From positions 1-64,000 of the forward strand of contig DATEHQ010000100.1 in NCBI GenBank assembly GCA_035279525.1: DNA of 64,000 nt, given 5' to 3'. The position numbers and the translations under genes are program-made. Positions within the stretch are counted from its first letter, which is position 1. Each line of letters starts with the position of its first letter. Positions 24,734-32,476 of this stretch are shown here, one piece after another. Under the pieces are notes generated by a model, which worked only from the letters and a program-made list of their open reading frames with translations, was not told where the DNA came from and ran no database searches. Source of the DNA: DATEHQ01 sp035279525. Its GTDB lineage: Bacteria; Chloroflexota; Dormibacteria; Dormibacterales; Dormibacteraceae.

Positions 24734-25704
24734 CACAGCCCCAGGACTCGCGGAGCGCCGCGCCGCTCGATCAGTCCCTGCAGCTCCTCCAGCAAAAGAT
24801 CGGGATTCATTTTCGCGACCCCGGCCTGCTCCTCGAAGCCGTCACGCACAGCTCGTTCGCCAATGAGAGCCCGCAGCTGTCTCCCCGCGACAACGAGCGG
24901 CTCGAGTACCTCGGCGACGCCGTCCTCCAGCTGATCACGGCCGAGTATCTCTACCAGCACCACCCCGGCGCGACCGAAGGCGAGCTCACTCAGACGCGCT
25001 CCGCGATGGTCAACACGAACACGCTGGCGCAGCTGGCGGAGCAGCTCGAGCTCGGCGGCTACCTGTACCTCGGGAAGGGCATCGCCAAAGGCGGGGGCCG
25101 AAGCCTGAAGTCGCTGCTGGCCAATGCGTTCGAGGCGGTGCTCGGCGCCGTGTTCCTGGACGCTGGTTACGACGCGGCCTATCACTACTACCTGGACAGG
25201 TATCGGGCGCTGCCGACACCGGTGCGCGACGAGAACTTCAAGGGCCGGCTGCAGCAGGTGGCCCAGGAGCGGTTTGGCGAGACGCCCGTGTACGAGAGCG
25301 AGGGCGCGAGGGTCGGGAACCGCCGCGAGTACACCTCGGTGGTTTTCGCCGGTCCCCAGCCGCTCGGTACCGGCCACGGGGCGAGCAAGCAGGAGGCGGA
25401 GCAGGACGCGGCGCGAGCGGCGCTGGAGGGCCTGGTGGGCGGTAAGCCCGCGGCCGCGCCGAAGGCCTCGCGTGGGACCGCCAGGCCACGGACGCGACGA
25501 GCCCCCAAGCGCGCCGGTGCCTCTGAGGCGGCCCAGAACGAAGCGGGAGCACCGGCCGATGTGATCGCACTGGTGCAGCCCGCGGATTCATCGGCGACAG
25601 CTCCCGAACCAGAGGCCGCGCCCGAACCTGAGCCGGCGCTGGAGCCTACGCCGGAGGCGGCTCCGGTCCCCCGAAGCCGCCAGTTCGGCGAGTCGCTCGA
25701 GTAA
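24730..25704 (+). CDS. rnc: ribonuclease III, with apparent ATA start and long C-terminal tail
   Basis: RNase III cleaves double-stranded RNA, including rRNA precursors. The signature NERLEYLGDAVLQL is at residues 55-68, with AVTHSSFANE before it and a double-stranded-RNA-binding domain at about 175-240. About 80 further residues follow: a basic stretch, then a Pro/Glu/Ala-rich acidic tail, unusual for the family. ATA 24730 overlaps the acpP stop (ATAG) with GAAGG (24718-24722) 7 nt upstream. GTG 24700, inside acpP, is the alternative standard start and would add 10 residues. Confidence 0.92.
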   Translation: MAQPQDSRSAAPLDQSLQLLQQKIGIHFRDPGLLLEAVTHSSFANESPQLSPRDNERLEYLGDAVLQLITAEYLYQHHPGATEGELTQTRSAMVNTNTLAQLAEQLELGGYLYLGKGIAKGGGRSLKSLLANAFEAVLGAVFLDAGYDAAYHYYLDRYRALPTPVRDENFKGRLQQVAQERFGETPVYESEGARVGNRREYTSVVFAGPQPLGTGHGASKQEAEQDAARAALEGLVGGKPAAAPKASRGTARPRTRRAPKRAGASEAAQNEAGAPADVIALVQPADSSATAPEPEAAPEPEPALEPTPEAAPVPRSRQFGESLE

Positions 25705-25743
25705 CGGACCTGACCGCGCCGAGTGCGCGGCTTACTTGCGCAA

Positions 25744-25762
25744 CAAGCACGGCCGGTGCTTG
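25744..25762 (+). terminator. hairpin downstream of rnc
   Basis: CAAGCAC (25744-25750) pairs with GTGCTTG (25756-25762) around GGCCG, 40 nt after the rnc stop. It could terminate the acpP-rnc transcript; the following CAAAAC is not a U-tract on this strand. Confidence 0.4.
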
Positions 25763-25783
25763 CAAAACGTCGCCGGCGCTGAA

Positions 25784-26023
25784 CCTGGCGGGGTAGTAGA
25801 GATCGGGCCTGGCGATGAACCGCCCGGCGCCGTCAAAGAGGGGTATCTGGTTGCCACCACGGCCCATCCCCGGCCTTCGGCCGGTACTTCCCCGCTGAGC
25901 GGGGAAGACCGGTAGCCCACCAGACATCAGCAGCAGCCGCAAGCGCGTTTCCATCGGACTCTCGGCTTTTCCGTCGGCCAGCTCGAGCGCGTTGACACTT
26001 GTGACGCGCCTATGAAGCGCCAT
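25784..26023 (-). pseudogene. remnant of a DUF559/endonuclease-domain protein interrupted by a palindromic insert
   Basis: On the minus strand the translation MALHRRVTSVNALELADG, then SPMETRLRLLLMSGGLP, then PLFDGAGRFIARPDLYYPA resembles the N-terminal half of DUF559/VSR-type endonuclease-domain proteins. Between LP and PLFD it carries about 20 residues encoded by two palindromes (25870-25912) with no family counterpart. After YYPA the expected EYDG active-site strand is missing. I read it as a decayed gene. No other coding signal is seen in 25705-26187. Confidence 0.5.
25870..25912. repeat. tandem REP-like palindromes
   Basis: CCGGCC/GGCCGG around TTC (25870-25884) is followed by a longer hairpin. 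In the second, CCGGT (25881-25885) and CTTCCCCGC (25887-25895) pair with GCGGGGAAG (25899-25907) and ACCGG (25908-25912), with one bulged A and a TGA loop. It looks like a short mobile palindrome of the REP type. Confidence 0.55.
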
Positions 26024-26096
26024 GTCCAGGCCGCACCGTCGGGATCTCGACCTGCACGAATCAATCGTCGGTGGACCAGTCAGCCCAGCCGGTTAA

Positions 26097-26153
26097 CGAT
26101 CGTGCTGTTTAAGCCCTGACACGGGCAAAAATCCGGCCCAAACAGCACAATCG
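26097..26153. repeat. long imperfect inverted repeat upstream of smc
   Basis: CGATCGTGCTGTTT (26097-26110) is complementary to AAACAGCACAATCG (26140-26153) with one mismatch. The 29-nt loop contains a GCCC/GGGC mini-stem (26113-26126). It may be a terminator for both strands, an operator, or the end repeats of a vanished element. Confidence 0.55.
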
Positions 26154-26171
26154 AGGCCAGGCGACATCTGC

Positions 26172-26177
26172 TACCCT
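26172..26177 (+). promoter_or_regulatory. putative -10 element (TACCCT) for smc
   Basis: TACCCT lies 10 nt before the smc TTG start with no Shine-Dalgarno, fitting the leaderless pattern of the window. Confidence 0.4.
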
Positions 26178-26187
26178 GCCCGCAGCC

Positions 26188-29100
26188 TTGTTCCTCCGCT
26201 CGCTCCACCTATTGGGCTTCAAGACCTTCGCGCGCGCGACCGAGATCCGCTTCGAGGGTGGAGTCACAGCCATCGTCGGTCCGAATGGGTCGGGCAAGAC
26301 CAACATCGTCGACTCGATCAAATGGGTGTTGGGCTCCGGACAGGCCCGCGACCTCCGAGGCAAGAAGATGGAGGAGGTCATCTACGCCGGCGGCGAACGC
26401 CGCTCGCGCTCGGCTTTCGCGGAAGTCACGGTCGTCTTCGACAACACCGCCGGCCGCCTGCCGGTCGATTATCACGAGGTCGCGATCAAGCGGCGCGTGG
26501 AGCGGGATGGGGAGAGCGACTACTACCTGAACGGCTCGAGGGTGCGGCGCCGCGACCTGATCCACCTGCTCGCCTCGACGGGTCTCACGGTCGACTCCTA
26601 CGCGATCATCGACCAGCACGACATCGAGCACATCGTCGTGTGCACGCCCGCCGAGCGACGGCAGCTGCTCGAAGAAGCCGCGCAGGTGCGCGGTGTAAAG
26701 GCCCGCCGCCAGGAGGCGGTGCAGCGCCTGACCGAGCTCGCCGCGAACCTGCTGCGACTGGAGGACCTCAAGCTCGAGATCGAGCCGAGGCTCGAGGTCC
26801 TGCGTCTGCAGGCGGTGGCGGCTCGCGAGGTGGCCGAGGCGACGGCGCGCCTGGAGCTGCTCCGCGGGAGCATCGCATGGGAGGAGTGGCGCGAGGCGCG
26901 CGACGCTCACCGCAAGGCCTCGTCGCAGGTCCAGTCGCTGGAGAGAAGGCTCATCGAGGCGCGCGAGCAGGCACGCAGCGCCGAGGATGAGTTCCAGCGG
27001 GGACGCGACGCGATGCAGGTCGCGCAGGATCGCCGGCTTTCGCGCCAGCGCACGCTAGGCCAACTTCGTCTTCAAGCGTCGGAGGCGGTGCACAGGCTGC
27101 AGCTGGCCGAGGAACGCGTCGACAACAAAAAGGCCGTCGCCGAGGCGGCGCGGCGGTCGCAGGTCGAGAGCCATGCGCTGCTCGAAGCGGCCACCGCGCT
27201 GCGAGTCCAGCTCGGCGGCGAGCTGGCCGAGGCCGAGCAATCGCTCGCCACGCCGCCGGAGATGGACCAACCGGTCACAGAGCCTGACCCGATGCCCGCT
27301 CGCGACGCGCGTCACGCCGCCGAGAAAGCACGGCGCGCGGCGGTGGTCGCGGCCTCGGCGCTGGCCGGCGTTCGCACTCGTAGGGAGTTCCTCGAAGAGC
27401 AATCCGTCCGCGCTGCCGAGGGCGCCGACGCGGCGGGCCAGCTGGCCGCGGCAGAGGCGGCCGTGCGCGAAGCCCAGGTCGTCGCCACCACGCTTGCGCG
27501 GCTCCGCGCGGAGCTGGAAGGAATCCAGTCGCTGCGCCCGGCATCGTCGGCCGGCATTCGCGTCGGCGAGGCCATCAACGCTGAGGCCGGTTACGAGCAG
27601 GCGCTGTCCGCCGTCCTCGGACCGCTGGTCGACGCGATCGTCGCGACCGACGAAGCGAGCGCCGTGGATTCGGTCGTGGGAGCAGAACATCAGCTGACCG
27701 CTGTTTTTCCGGTCGATGCACCCGCTCCGGACGCTGATTCGCTCTACCACCACGTTCGTGTCCGCGATGGCTTCGAGGCGATCGCCCGGCGCCTGCTTGG
27801 TCGCGCCACGGTTGGCGCGGACGGCGTCTATCGCGAGGCGGGCCTCGTCCGGGCCGGGATGGATCCGCGGGCCGCTCTCGATGCGCGGCGGGCTCAGCTC
27901 CGAGACGAGATCGCGAACCTCGAAACCTCGCCGTCTCCGCCGCTTTCCGAGCTGGAAGCCAGGCTTGCCGGCCTGCGCAAGCGAGCCGCCGGCGCGCCGC
28001 GAGCCGACGAGGTCGTCCTGCTGCTCAATGCGGCTCGCGCCGCGGAGCAGGAGTCGGCCGGCGAGCTGACCCGGCTCGATCAGGAGGCGGAGGAATCCGA
28101 GGGGCGAGCGGGCGAGCTGTCGCGCCAGCTCGAGACGCAGCTGCATGAGGTGGCGCAGGCCCGCGCACTGCAGCAGCAGCGCGACCTCGATCGCCGCCGC
28201 TGGCGGGAGCGGATCGACTCCCTGCGCAGGCAGAACGGGCTCGTCGAGGAAGACGTCGCGCGCCTGACCCTGGCGGTCGAGGACCGGATTCAGCAGGCAG
28301 TGGAGGCGGAGCGCAACGCCGAGACCGCCGTCCAGGCGATCCCGGCTCTACGCGAGGCCGAGGCGTCGGCGCGGCAGGCTCTGGAGAGCGCCGAGCACGA
28401 AGCACCTGAGGACGAGGCGGAGATGGCTGAAACCGCGCGCCACCTGGTCGCGCTCGAGGAGGCGCGCATCGACGCGCGACTGAAGGTCGGTACGCTGGAG
28501 GGCAACCACGAGCTGATCGCGCGCGAGGCCGAGCTCCTGCAGGCCCGCATGGACGAGATGCGCTCGCGCATGCCGGACGGCGTCGCTCCGGAAGAGGTGC
28601 CCGGCGGCAAGGCCCGGGAGAAGGAGATGCGCGGCCTCGAGCGCCGGCTGGAGGAGATCGGGCCGACCAACGCGCTCGCGGAGACCGAATGTCGCGAGCT
28701 GGAGGAGAGATACGCGACGCTGGCCGAGCAGCTCGCCGACATTGCGGAGGCGCGCGCCGACCTGGAGAGCCTGATTGACAAGCTGCGCGAGGAAGAGGAG
28801 GCTCGATACGAGGCAGTGTTCGGGGCGGTCGCGGCGAACTTCCACGAGTACTTCTCAGAGCTCAACCCCGGTGGACGCGCGACGCTCCGCCACGCCGAGG
28901 GCGACGACGGACCGCGCAGTGGGGTGGAGATCCTGGTGCAGCCCCCGCGCAAGCGGCTGCAGAACGTGACGCTGCTTTCGTCTGGCGAGCGCTCGCTGGC
29001 CGCCCTGGCGCTGGTGCTGGCTCTCGACGAGGTGAACCCAAGCCCGTTCACGATCCTCGACGAGGTCGACGCAGCGCTCGACGACGCCAACGTGGGTCGA

Positions 29101-29298
29101 TTCGGCCAGATGGTGGCGCGCCTCGGCACGCAGCGCCAGTTCCTGGTCATCACCCACAACCACGTGACCATGTCGCATGCGTCGACGCTCTACGGCATCC
29201 ATCTCGACGAAAGCGGCTCGTCGCACCTCGTCTCCGTCCGGCTGGAGGACATCCGCAAGCCGGCGGCCCGGGCGGCGACCACAGCGCAAGCGGGCTGA
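26188..29298 (+). CDS. smc: chromosome segregation protein SMC
   Basis: SMC is the core ATPase of the bacterial condensin. Walker A GPNGSGKT is at residues 31-38 of the N-terminal head. A long coiled coil with a hinge near residues 440-580 (GIRVGEAINAEAGYEQALSAVLGPLVDAI) follows. The C-terminal head has the ABC signature LSSGERSLAALAL and Walker B FTILDEVDAALDDANV. At 1036 residues it is about 12% shorter than the common ~1180, mostly in the coiled-coil arms. TTG at 26188 gives the standard FLRSLHLLGFKTFA start. It precedes ftsY, a very common pairing. Confidence 0.95.
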   Translation: MFLRSLHLLGFKTFARATEIRFEGGVTAIVGPNGSGKTNIVDSIKWVLGSGQARDLRGKKMEEVIYAGGERRSRSAFAEVTVVFDNTAGRLPVDYHEVAIKRRVERDGESDYYLNGSRVRRRDLIHLLASTGLTVDSYAIIDQHDIEHIVVCTPAERRQLLEEAAQVRGVKARRQEAVQRLTELAANLLRLEDLKLEIEPRLEVLRLQAVAAREVAEATARLELLRGSIAWEEWREARDAHRKASSQVQSLERRLIEAREQARSAEDEFQRGRDAMQVAQDRRLSRQRTLGQLRLQASEAVHRLQLAEERVDNKKAVAEAARRSQVESHALLEAATALRVQLGGELAEAEQSLATPPEMDQPVTEPDPMPARDARHAAEKARRAAVVAASALAGVRTRREFLEEQSVRAAEGADAAGQLAAAEAAVREAQVVATTLARLRAELEGIQSLRPASSAGIRVGEAINAEAGYEQALSAVLGPLVDAIVATDEASAVDSVVGAEHQLTAVFPVDAPAPDADSLYHHVRVRDGFEAIARRLLGRATVGADGVYREAGLVRAGMDPRAALDARRAQLRDEIANLETSPSPPLSELEARLAGLRKRAAGAPRADEVVLLLNAARAAEQESAGELTRLDQEAEESEGRAGELSRQLETQLHEVAQARALQQQRDLDRRRWRERIDSLRRQNGLVEEDVARLTLAVEDRIQQAVEAERNAETAVQAIPALREAEASARQALESAEHEAPEDEAEMAETARHLVALEEARIDARLKVGTLEGNHELIAREAELLQARMDEMRSRMPDGVAPEEVPGGKAREKEMRGLERRLEEIGPTNALAETECRELEERYATLAEQLADIAEARADLESLIDKLREEEEARYEAVFGAVAANFHEYFSELNPGGRATLRHAEGDDGPRSGVEILVQPPRKRLQNVTLLSSGERSLAALALVLALDEVNPSPFTILDEVDAALDDANVGRFGQMVARLGTQRQFLVITHNHVTMSHASTLYGIHLDESGSSHLVSVRLEDIRKPAARAATTAQAG

Positions 29299-30191
29299 GC
29301 GAGTCAAGACCGAAGCTCTGGAGTCGGGTCGGCAGCCGCACCCGCGGGTTCCTCGCCGCCGGGCTCCGCTCACTCAGCCCGCCGCTTGCAGCGGGCTACT
29401 ACGAGGAGCTCGAGGAGCTGCTCATCGGGGCGGACGTCGGACCCAGCACGGCGGCGACGCTGTCCGCGGCGGTGCGCCGCCGCTCGCCGCGCACGCGCGA
29501 GGAGGCCGTCGAGGCGCTTATCGCCGTCGCGGCGGAGCTGATGTCGAGGCGGCCCCGCGAGCTGCAGCTCAGCGGTCAGCCCGCCTGCGTGCTGCTCTAT
29601 GGCGTCAACGGAGCCGGCAAGACCACCAGCGCGGGCAAGCTCGCTCATCGCCTCGCGAGGCAGGGCCGCAAGCCTCTGGTGGTCGCGGCCGACACATACC
29701 GCGCGGCCGCCGTGGAGCAGATGGTGGCCTGGGCCCAGCGCGCTTCCGTTCCGCACTTTGCGGGCAAGGCGGGCGCGGACCCGGCGTCGGTGGTGTTCGA
29801 CGGCGTCGAGTTGGCCCGCAGCCGGGGCCATGACGTCGTGATCGTCGACACCGCCGGCAGGCTGCAGACGCAGAAGAACCTCCTGGAGGAGCTGGCCAAG
29901 GTCGGCCGCGTGGCACGGAGGGCTCTCGGAGATGCTTCCCTCGAGTCCCTGCTCGTGCTCGACGCCGTGCTTGGCCTGACCAACCTCACGCAGGCCCGCG
30001 CCTTCAACCAGGCGATCCCGATGTCGGGCCTGGTGCTGGCGAAGCTCGACAGCAGCGCCAGGGGCGGTTCGGTGGTCGCGATCGAATCGGAGCTCGGCGT
30101 GCCGGCGAAGCTCGCCGGGGTGGGGGAGGGGATCGACGACCTCGTACCCTTCGAATCGGTGGAGTTCGTTCGCGCGTTGTTCGAGGCCTAG
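29295..30191 (+). CDS. ftsY: signal recognition particle receptor FtsY, with apparent CTG start
   Basis: FtsY docks SRP-ribosome complexes at the membrane. The GTPase motifs are complete: GVNGAGKTTSAGKLA (about 103-117), ADTYRAAAVEQM, VDTAGRLQTQKNLLEEL and AKLDSSARGG. There is no acidic A domain. The only ATG/GTG/TTG starts lie from 29472 inward, inside the conserved N helical domain. CTG at 29295, overlapping the smc stop as CTGA, restores the full N domain (KLWSRVGSRTRGFLAAGL) and a normal 298-residue NG protein. Confidence 0.93.
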   Translation: MSESRPKLWSRVGSRTRGFLAAGLRSLSPPLAAGYYEELEELLIGADVGPSTAATLSAAVRRRSPRTREEAVEALIAVAAELMSRRPRELQLSGQPACVLLYGVNGAGKTTSAGKLAHRLARQGRKPLVVAADTYRAAAVEQMVAWAQRASVPHFAGKAGADPASVVFDGVELARSRGHDVVIVDTAGRLQTQKNLLEELAKVGRVARRALGDASLESLLVLDAVLGLTNLTQARAFNQAIPMSGLVLAKLDSSARGGSVVAIESELGVPAKLAGVGEGIDDLVPFESVEFVRALFEA

Positions 30192-30196
30192 TCCCT

Positions 30197-30901
30197 GTGG
30201 CGCGCGCGGATCCGCACTGCCACACCACGTCATCCGACGGCATGGTGTCGCCCGCGCAGCTGGTCGACGCCGCGGTCGCGGCGCGGCTCGATCTGATCGC
30301 CGTCACGGACCACGACACGATGGATTCGGTCAAAGAGGTTCAGCAGCGTGGACTGGAGGTTGGGCTCGCCGTCGTCGCGGGCCAGGAGATCACCACCCGA
30401 TGGCCGGCGCAGACGCACGTGCTCGGCTGGTTTCTCGAGAAGCCGGTGCGGCGTGGGATGACTCTCGAGGACACGGTGGCCGCGATCCACGACCAGGGTG
30501 GCCTGGCGATCCTCCCGCACCCGTTCATGCCGACGTATTTCGCCTCGATCCAACCGGGGATGCTTAGCCGCCTGATCGATCGAAAGCATGTCGACGGGAT
30601 CGAGATGATGTTCACCGCCCCGATGGGGGCGCGTCGCCGGCGGGAGCTCGACGAGTTCTACGAGCGAAACCGCGACAGGCTCGGGGCCGCGCTCGGGGGA
30701 AGCGACTGCCACTTCGGTGCGCACGACCTGGCGCAGGTCGTCACGGAGTACGAGGGAGACTTTCGCACCGCGATCCGCCTGCGAGCGACGACCCCGCGCC
30801 GGGCCCGTCACGCCGGACGCATGCCGGCGAGCCTGGCACTGCGCCAGCAGTGGCGCGCCCTGGTCGACCTACCGGTTCGCCGCCTGTTCGGCCAGCTCTA
30901 G
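30197..30901 (+). CDS. PHP-domain phosphoesterase
   Basis: A 234-residue polymerase-and-histidinol-phosphatase family protein, probably a metal-dependent nucleotidase or phosphoesterase such as YciV/RNase AM-like proteins. It has the metal motifs DPHCHTTSSDG near the start, TDHDTMDS, GQEITT, HPF and GGSDCHFGAHD. It starts with GTG 5 nt after ftsY. Its 3' end overlaps the convergent inositol-monophosphatase gene by 33 nt, a rather long coding overlap. Confidence 0.85.
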   Translation: MARADPHCHTTSSDGMVSPAQLVDAAVAARLDLIAVTDHDTMDSVKEVQQRGLEVGLAVVAGQEITTRWPAQTHVLGWFLEKPVRRGMTLEDTVAAIHDQGGLAILPHPFMPTYFASIQPGMLSRLIDRKHVDGIEMMFTAPMGARRRRELDEFYERNRDRLGAALGGSDCHFGAHDLAQVVTEYEGDFRTAIRLRATTPRRARHAGRMPASLALRQQWRALVDLPVRRLFGQL

Positions 30902-31651
30902 CAGCGCCGAGTGGATGGCCGGCGAGGCCGCCAGTATGTTCCCCGTCTCGCTCCAGGTGTCACCGCCCGACCAGTCGGTGACCCGTCCCTGCGCCGCGAG
31001 CACGATGGCGGAACCGCCGGCGACGTCCCACGTGTTCAGGGCGAGCTCGAAGAACCCGTCGAAGGTCCCCGCCGCCGTCCAGGCCAGGTCGAGCGCCGCC
31101 GCGCCGGCGCGGCGCAGGTCTTCAAAGCGATGGAGCGCTCGTTCGAACACCGGCTGGTAGGTCTCGAGGAGGCGCTTGTTGCGGAAGGGAAAGCCCGTGG
31201 CGACCACCGCCCGAGCCGGCTCCACGTCGCGCAGCGAGGGAAGCGCGTTGCCGTTCATCGACGCGCCCTCTCCCACGACGCCCGTGAACTCCAGGCCGAG
31301 GAACGGCGCGAGCACCACGCCCAGGACCGGGCGGCCACCCTCGAGCAGCCCGACGGAAACCCCCACCGCCGGGAACCCGCGGGTGAAGTTCGTCGTGCCA
31401 TCGAGCGGATCGACCGCCCACATGGTCGAGGCACGCTGCCCACCGCGCTCCTCGGCGAGGATCGCGATGCCGGGGGTCTCCCGCACGAGCACCTCGAGGA
31501 TGGCCGCCTCCGACCGCCGATCGCAGTCGGTCACGTAGTCGCCGGGACCTTTCTGCTCGGCCGCCGTGCCGGGGCGCGGCAGGCCCTGGTCGAGCAGCAC
31601 CTTCGCTCCGGCGCGGGCGGCGCGCACAGCGACGCCCAGCAGGTCGCTCAG
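30869..31651 (-). CDS. suhB: inositol monophosphatase family protein
   Basis: A Mg-dependent, lithium-sensitive sugar-phosphate phosphatase. It shows GPGDYVTDCD, EERGG (metal Glu), the motif VDPLDGTTNFTRGFPAVGVSVGL, and the C-terminal WDVAGGSAIVLAAQG. Aligned with SuhB, the first helix is LLGVAVRAARAGAKVLL. That requires CTG at 31651, which overlaps the upstream stop as CTGA; GTG at 31627 is the first standard start and would cut into the helix. It is third in a DinB-AsnC-IMPase operon. The exact substrate is not known. Confidence 0.88.
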   Translation of the reverse strand: MSDLLGVAVRAARAGAKVLLDQGLPRPGTAAEQKGPGDYVTDCDRRSEAAILEVLVRETPGIAILAEERGGQRASTMWAVDPLDGTTNFTRGFPAVGVSVGLLEGGRPVLGVVLAPFLGLEFTGVVGEGASMNGNALPSLRDVEPARAVVATGFPFRNKRLLETYQPVFERALHRFEDLRRAGAAALDLAWTAAGTFDGFFELALNTWDVAGGSAIVLAAQGRVTDWSGGDTWSETGNILAASPAIHSALLELAEQAANR

Positions 31652-31938
31652 TCCTTGGTGTCCTCGAGCCCGAGGCCGAACATCGCCTCCAGGTCGTGGG
31701 CGGAGAACTGCTGGAAGGCGACCATCGTCTGCGTGCGTTCGATTCCGTCGAGCGCCGTCAGGTGCTCGGTGACCACCCCGGCAAGGCCGTCATGCTCGCG
31801 CACGCGCACGACCGCGATGAAGTCCCAATCGCCGGTCACGGTGTAGACCTCCGCGACTCCATCGACGTCGGCGAGCTGGGGCCCGAGGTGCTTCAAACCT
31901 TCACGCGTCGACTTGACGAGGATGAACGCCGTCAGCAT
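31648..31938 (-). CDS. Lrp/AsnC ligand-binding (RAM) domain protein without DNA-binding domain
   Basis: 96 residues forming only the RAM domain of Lrp/AsnC regulators: MLTAFILVKSTREGLK, VAEVYTVTGDWDFIAVVRVRE and the closing TQTMVAFQQF. There is no HTH. Such stand-alone RAM proteins bind amino acids or act on partner regulators. ATG at 31938 overlaps the DinB stop (TGATG), and its own stop overlaps the next gene. Confidence 0.85.
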   Translation of the reverse strand: MLTAFILVKSTREGLKHLGPQLADVDGVAEVYTVTGDWDFIAVVRVREHDGLAGVVTEHLTALDGIERTQTMVAFQQFSAHDLEAMFGLGLEDTKD

Positions 31939-32441
31939 CAGCGTCGCTTCTCGAGCACGACCACCTCACCGACGGCTTCGCCGTAAGCCCACACATCCAT
32001 GTCCCCGTAGGCCAACCCATGGTGTCCGAGGATCGTGCAGATGTGAGTGCGGTGATCGTTTCCATGGTGCAGCGCCTGTATGAGGACGACGCCCGACTGG
32101 ATCCTGACCCGGCCGTCCTCGTCTTCCTCTTCGATGAACTCGTCCGGCTCGGTGCGCCCGGCGAGGGTGATCAGGTCGTCGGAGCTTCGCCTGGCGTGCT
32201 CGACCAGCGCCGAGACCCCCGGGAAGTCGCTCTTCGACCGGATGCGCGGTTCGTCGCCGCCAAGGCGCTGCACGTACCGCTGCTCCGCACCCAGCAGGTG
32301 CATGAGCGTGCGTTCGAGGCTGCCGTACGTCCCCGGTGCGGTGAGCTGAAGCTGCTCATCGGTGAATGGCGCGCAGACCTCGAGCAGGTGCAGGTTGGCC
32401 CACTTGTTGTAGCGAAACGCTTCGATCCAGAACGGGCCCAC
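31938..32441 (-). CDS. DinB family protein (putative metal-dependent thiol-transferase fold)
   Basis: A four-helix-bundle DinB/YfiT-like protein of about 167 residues. The start WIEAFRYNKWANLHLLEVC, the middle TLMHLLGAEQRYVQRL with the first metal His, and ALHHGNDHRTHICTILGHHG with the other two are the family pattern. These proteins include bacillithiol- and mycothiol-dependent transferases; the substrate here is unknown. GTG at 32441 was chosen because TAAAAT lies 8 nt upstream, and the longer open frame is Arg-rich and unrelated. Confidence 0.85.
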   Translation of the reverse strand: MGPFWIEAFRYNKWANLHLLEVCAPFTDEQLQLTAPGTYGSLERTLMHLLGAEQRYVQRLGGDEPRIRSKSDFPGVSALVEHARRSSDDLITLAGRTEPDEFIEEEDEDGRVRIQSGVVLIQALHHGNDHRTHICTILGHHGLAYGDMDVWAYGEAVGEVVVLEKRR

Positions 32442-32449
32442 CGCCAGAG

Positions 32450-32468
32450 ATTTTAGCTCTGGTAAGCT
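32450..32468. promoter_or_regulatory. back-to-back divergent -10 elements for DinB operon (-) and ylxM-ffh operon (+)
   Basis: Minus-strand TAAAAT (32455-32450) is 8 nt before the DinB GTG. Plus-strand TAAGCT (32463-32468) is 8 nt before the ylxM ATG. Only 35 bp separate the two coding regions and neither start has a clear Shine-Dalgarno, so both mRNAs are probably leaderless. Confidence 0.55.
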
Positions 32469-32476
32469 GTCAAGGC

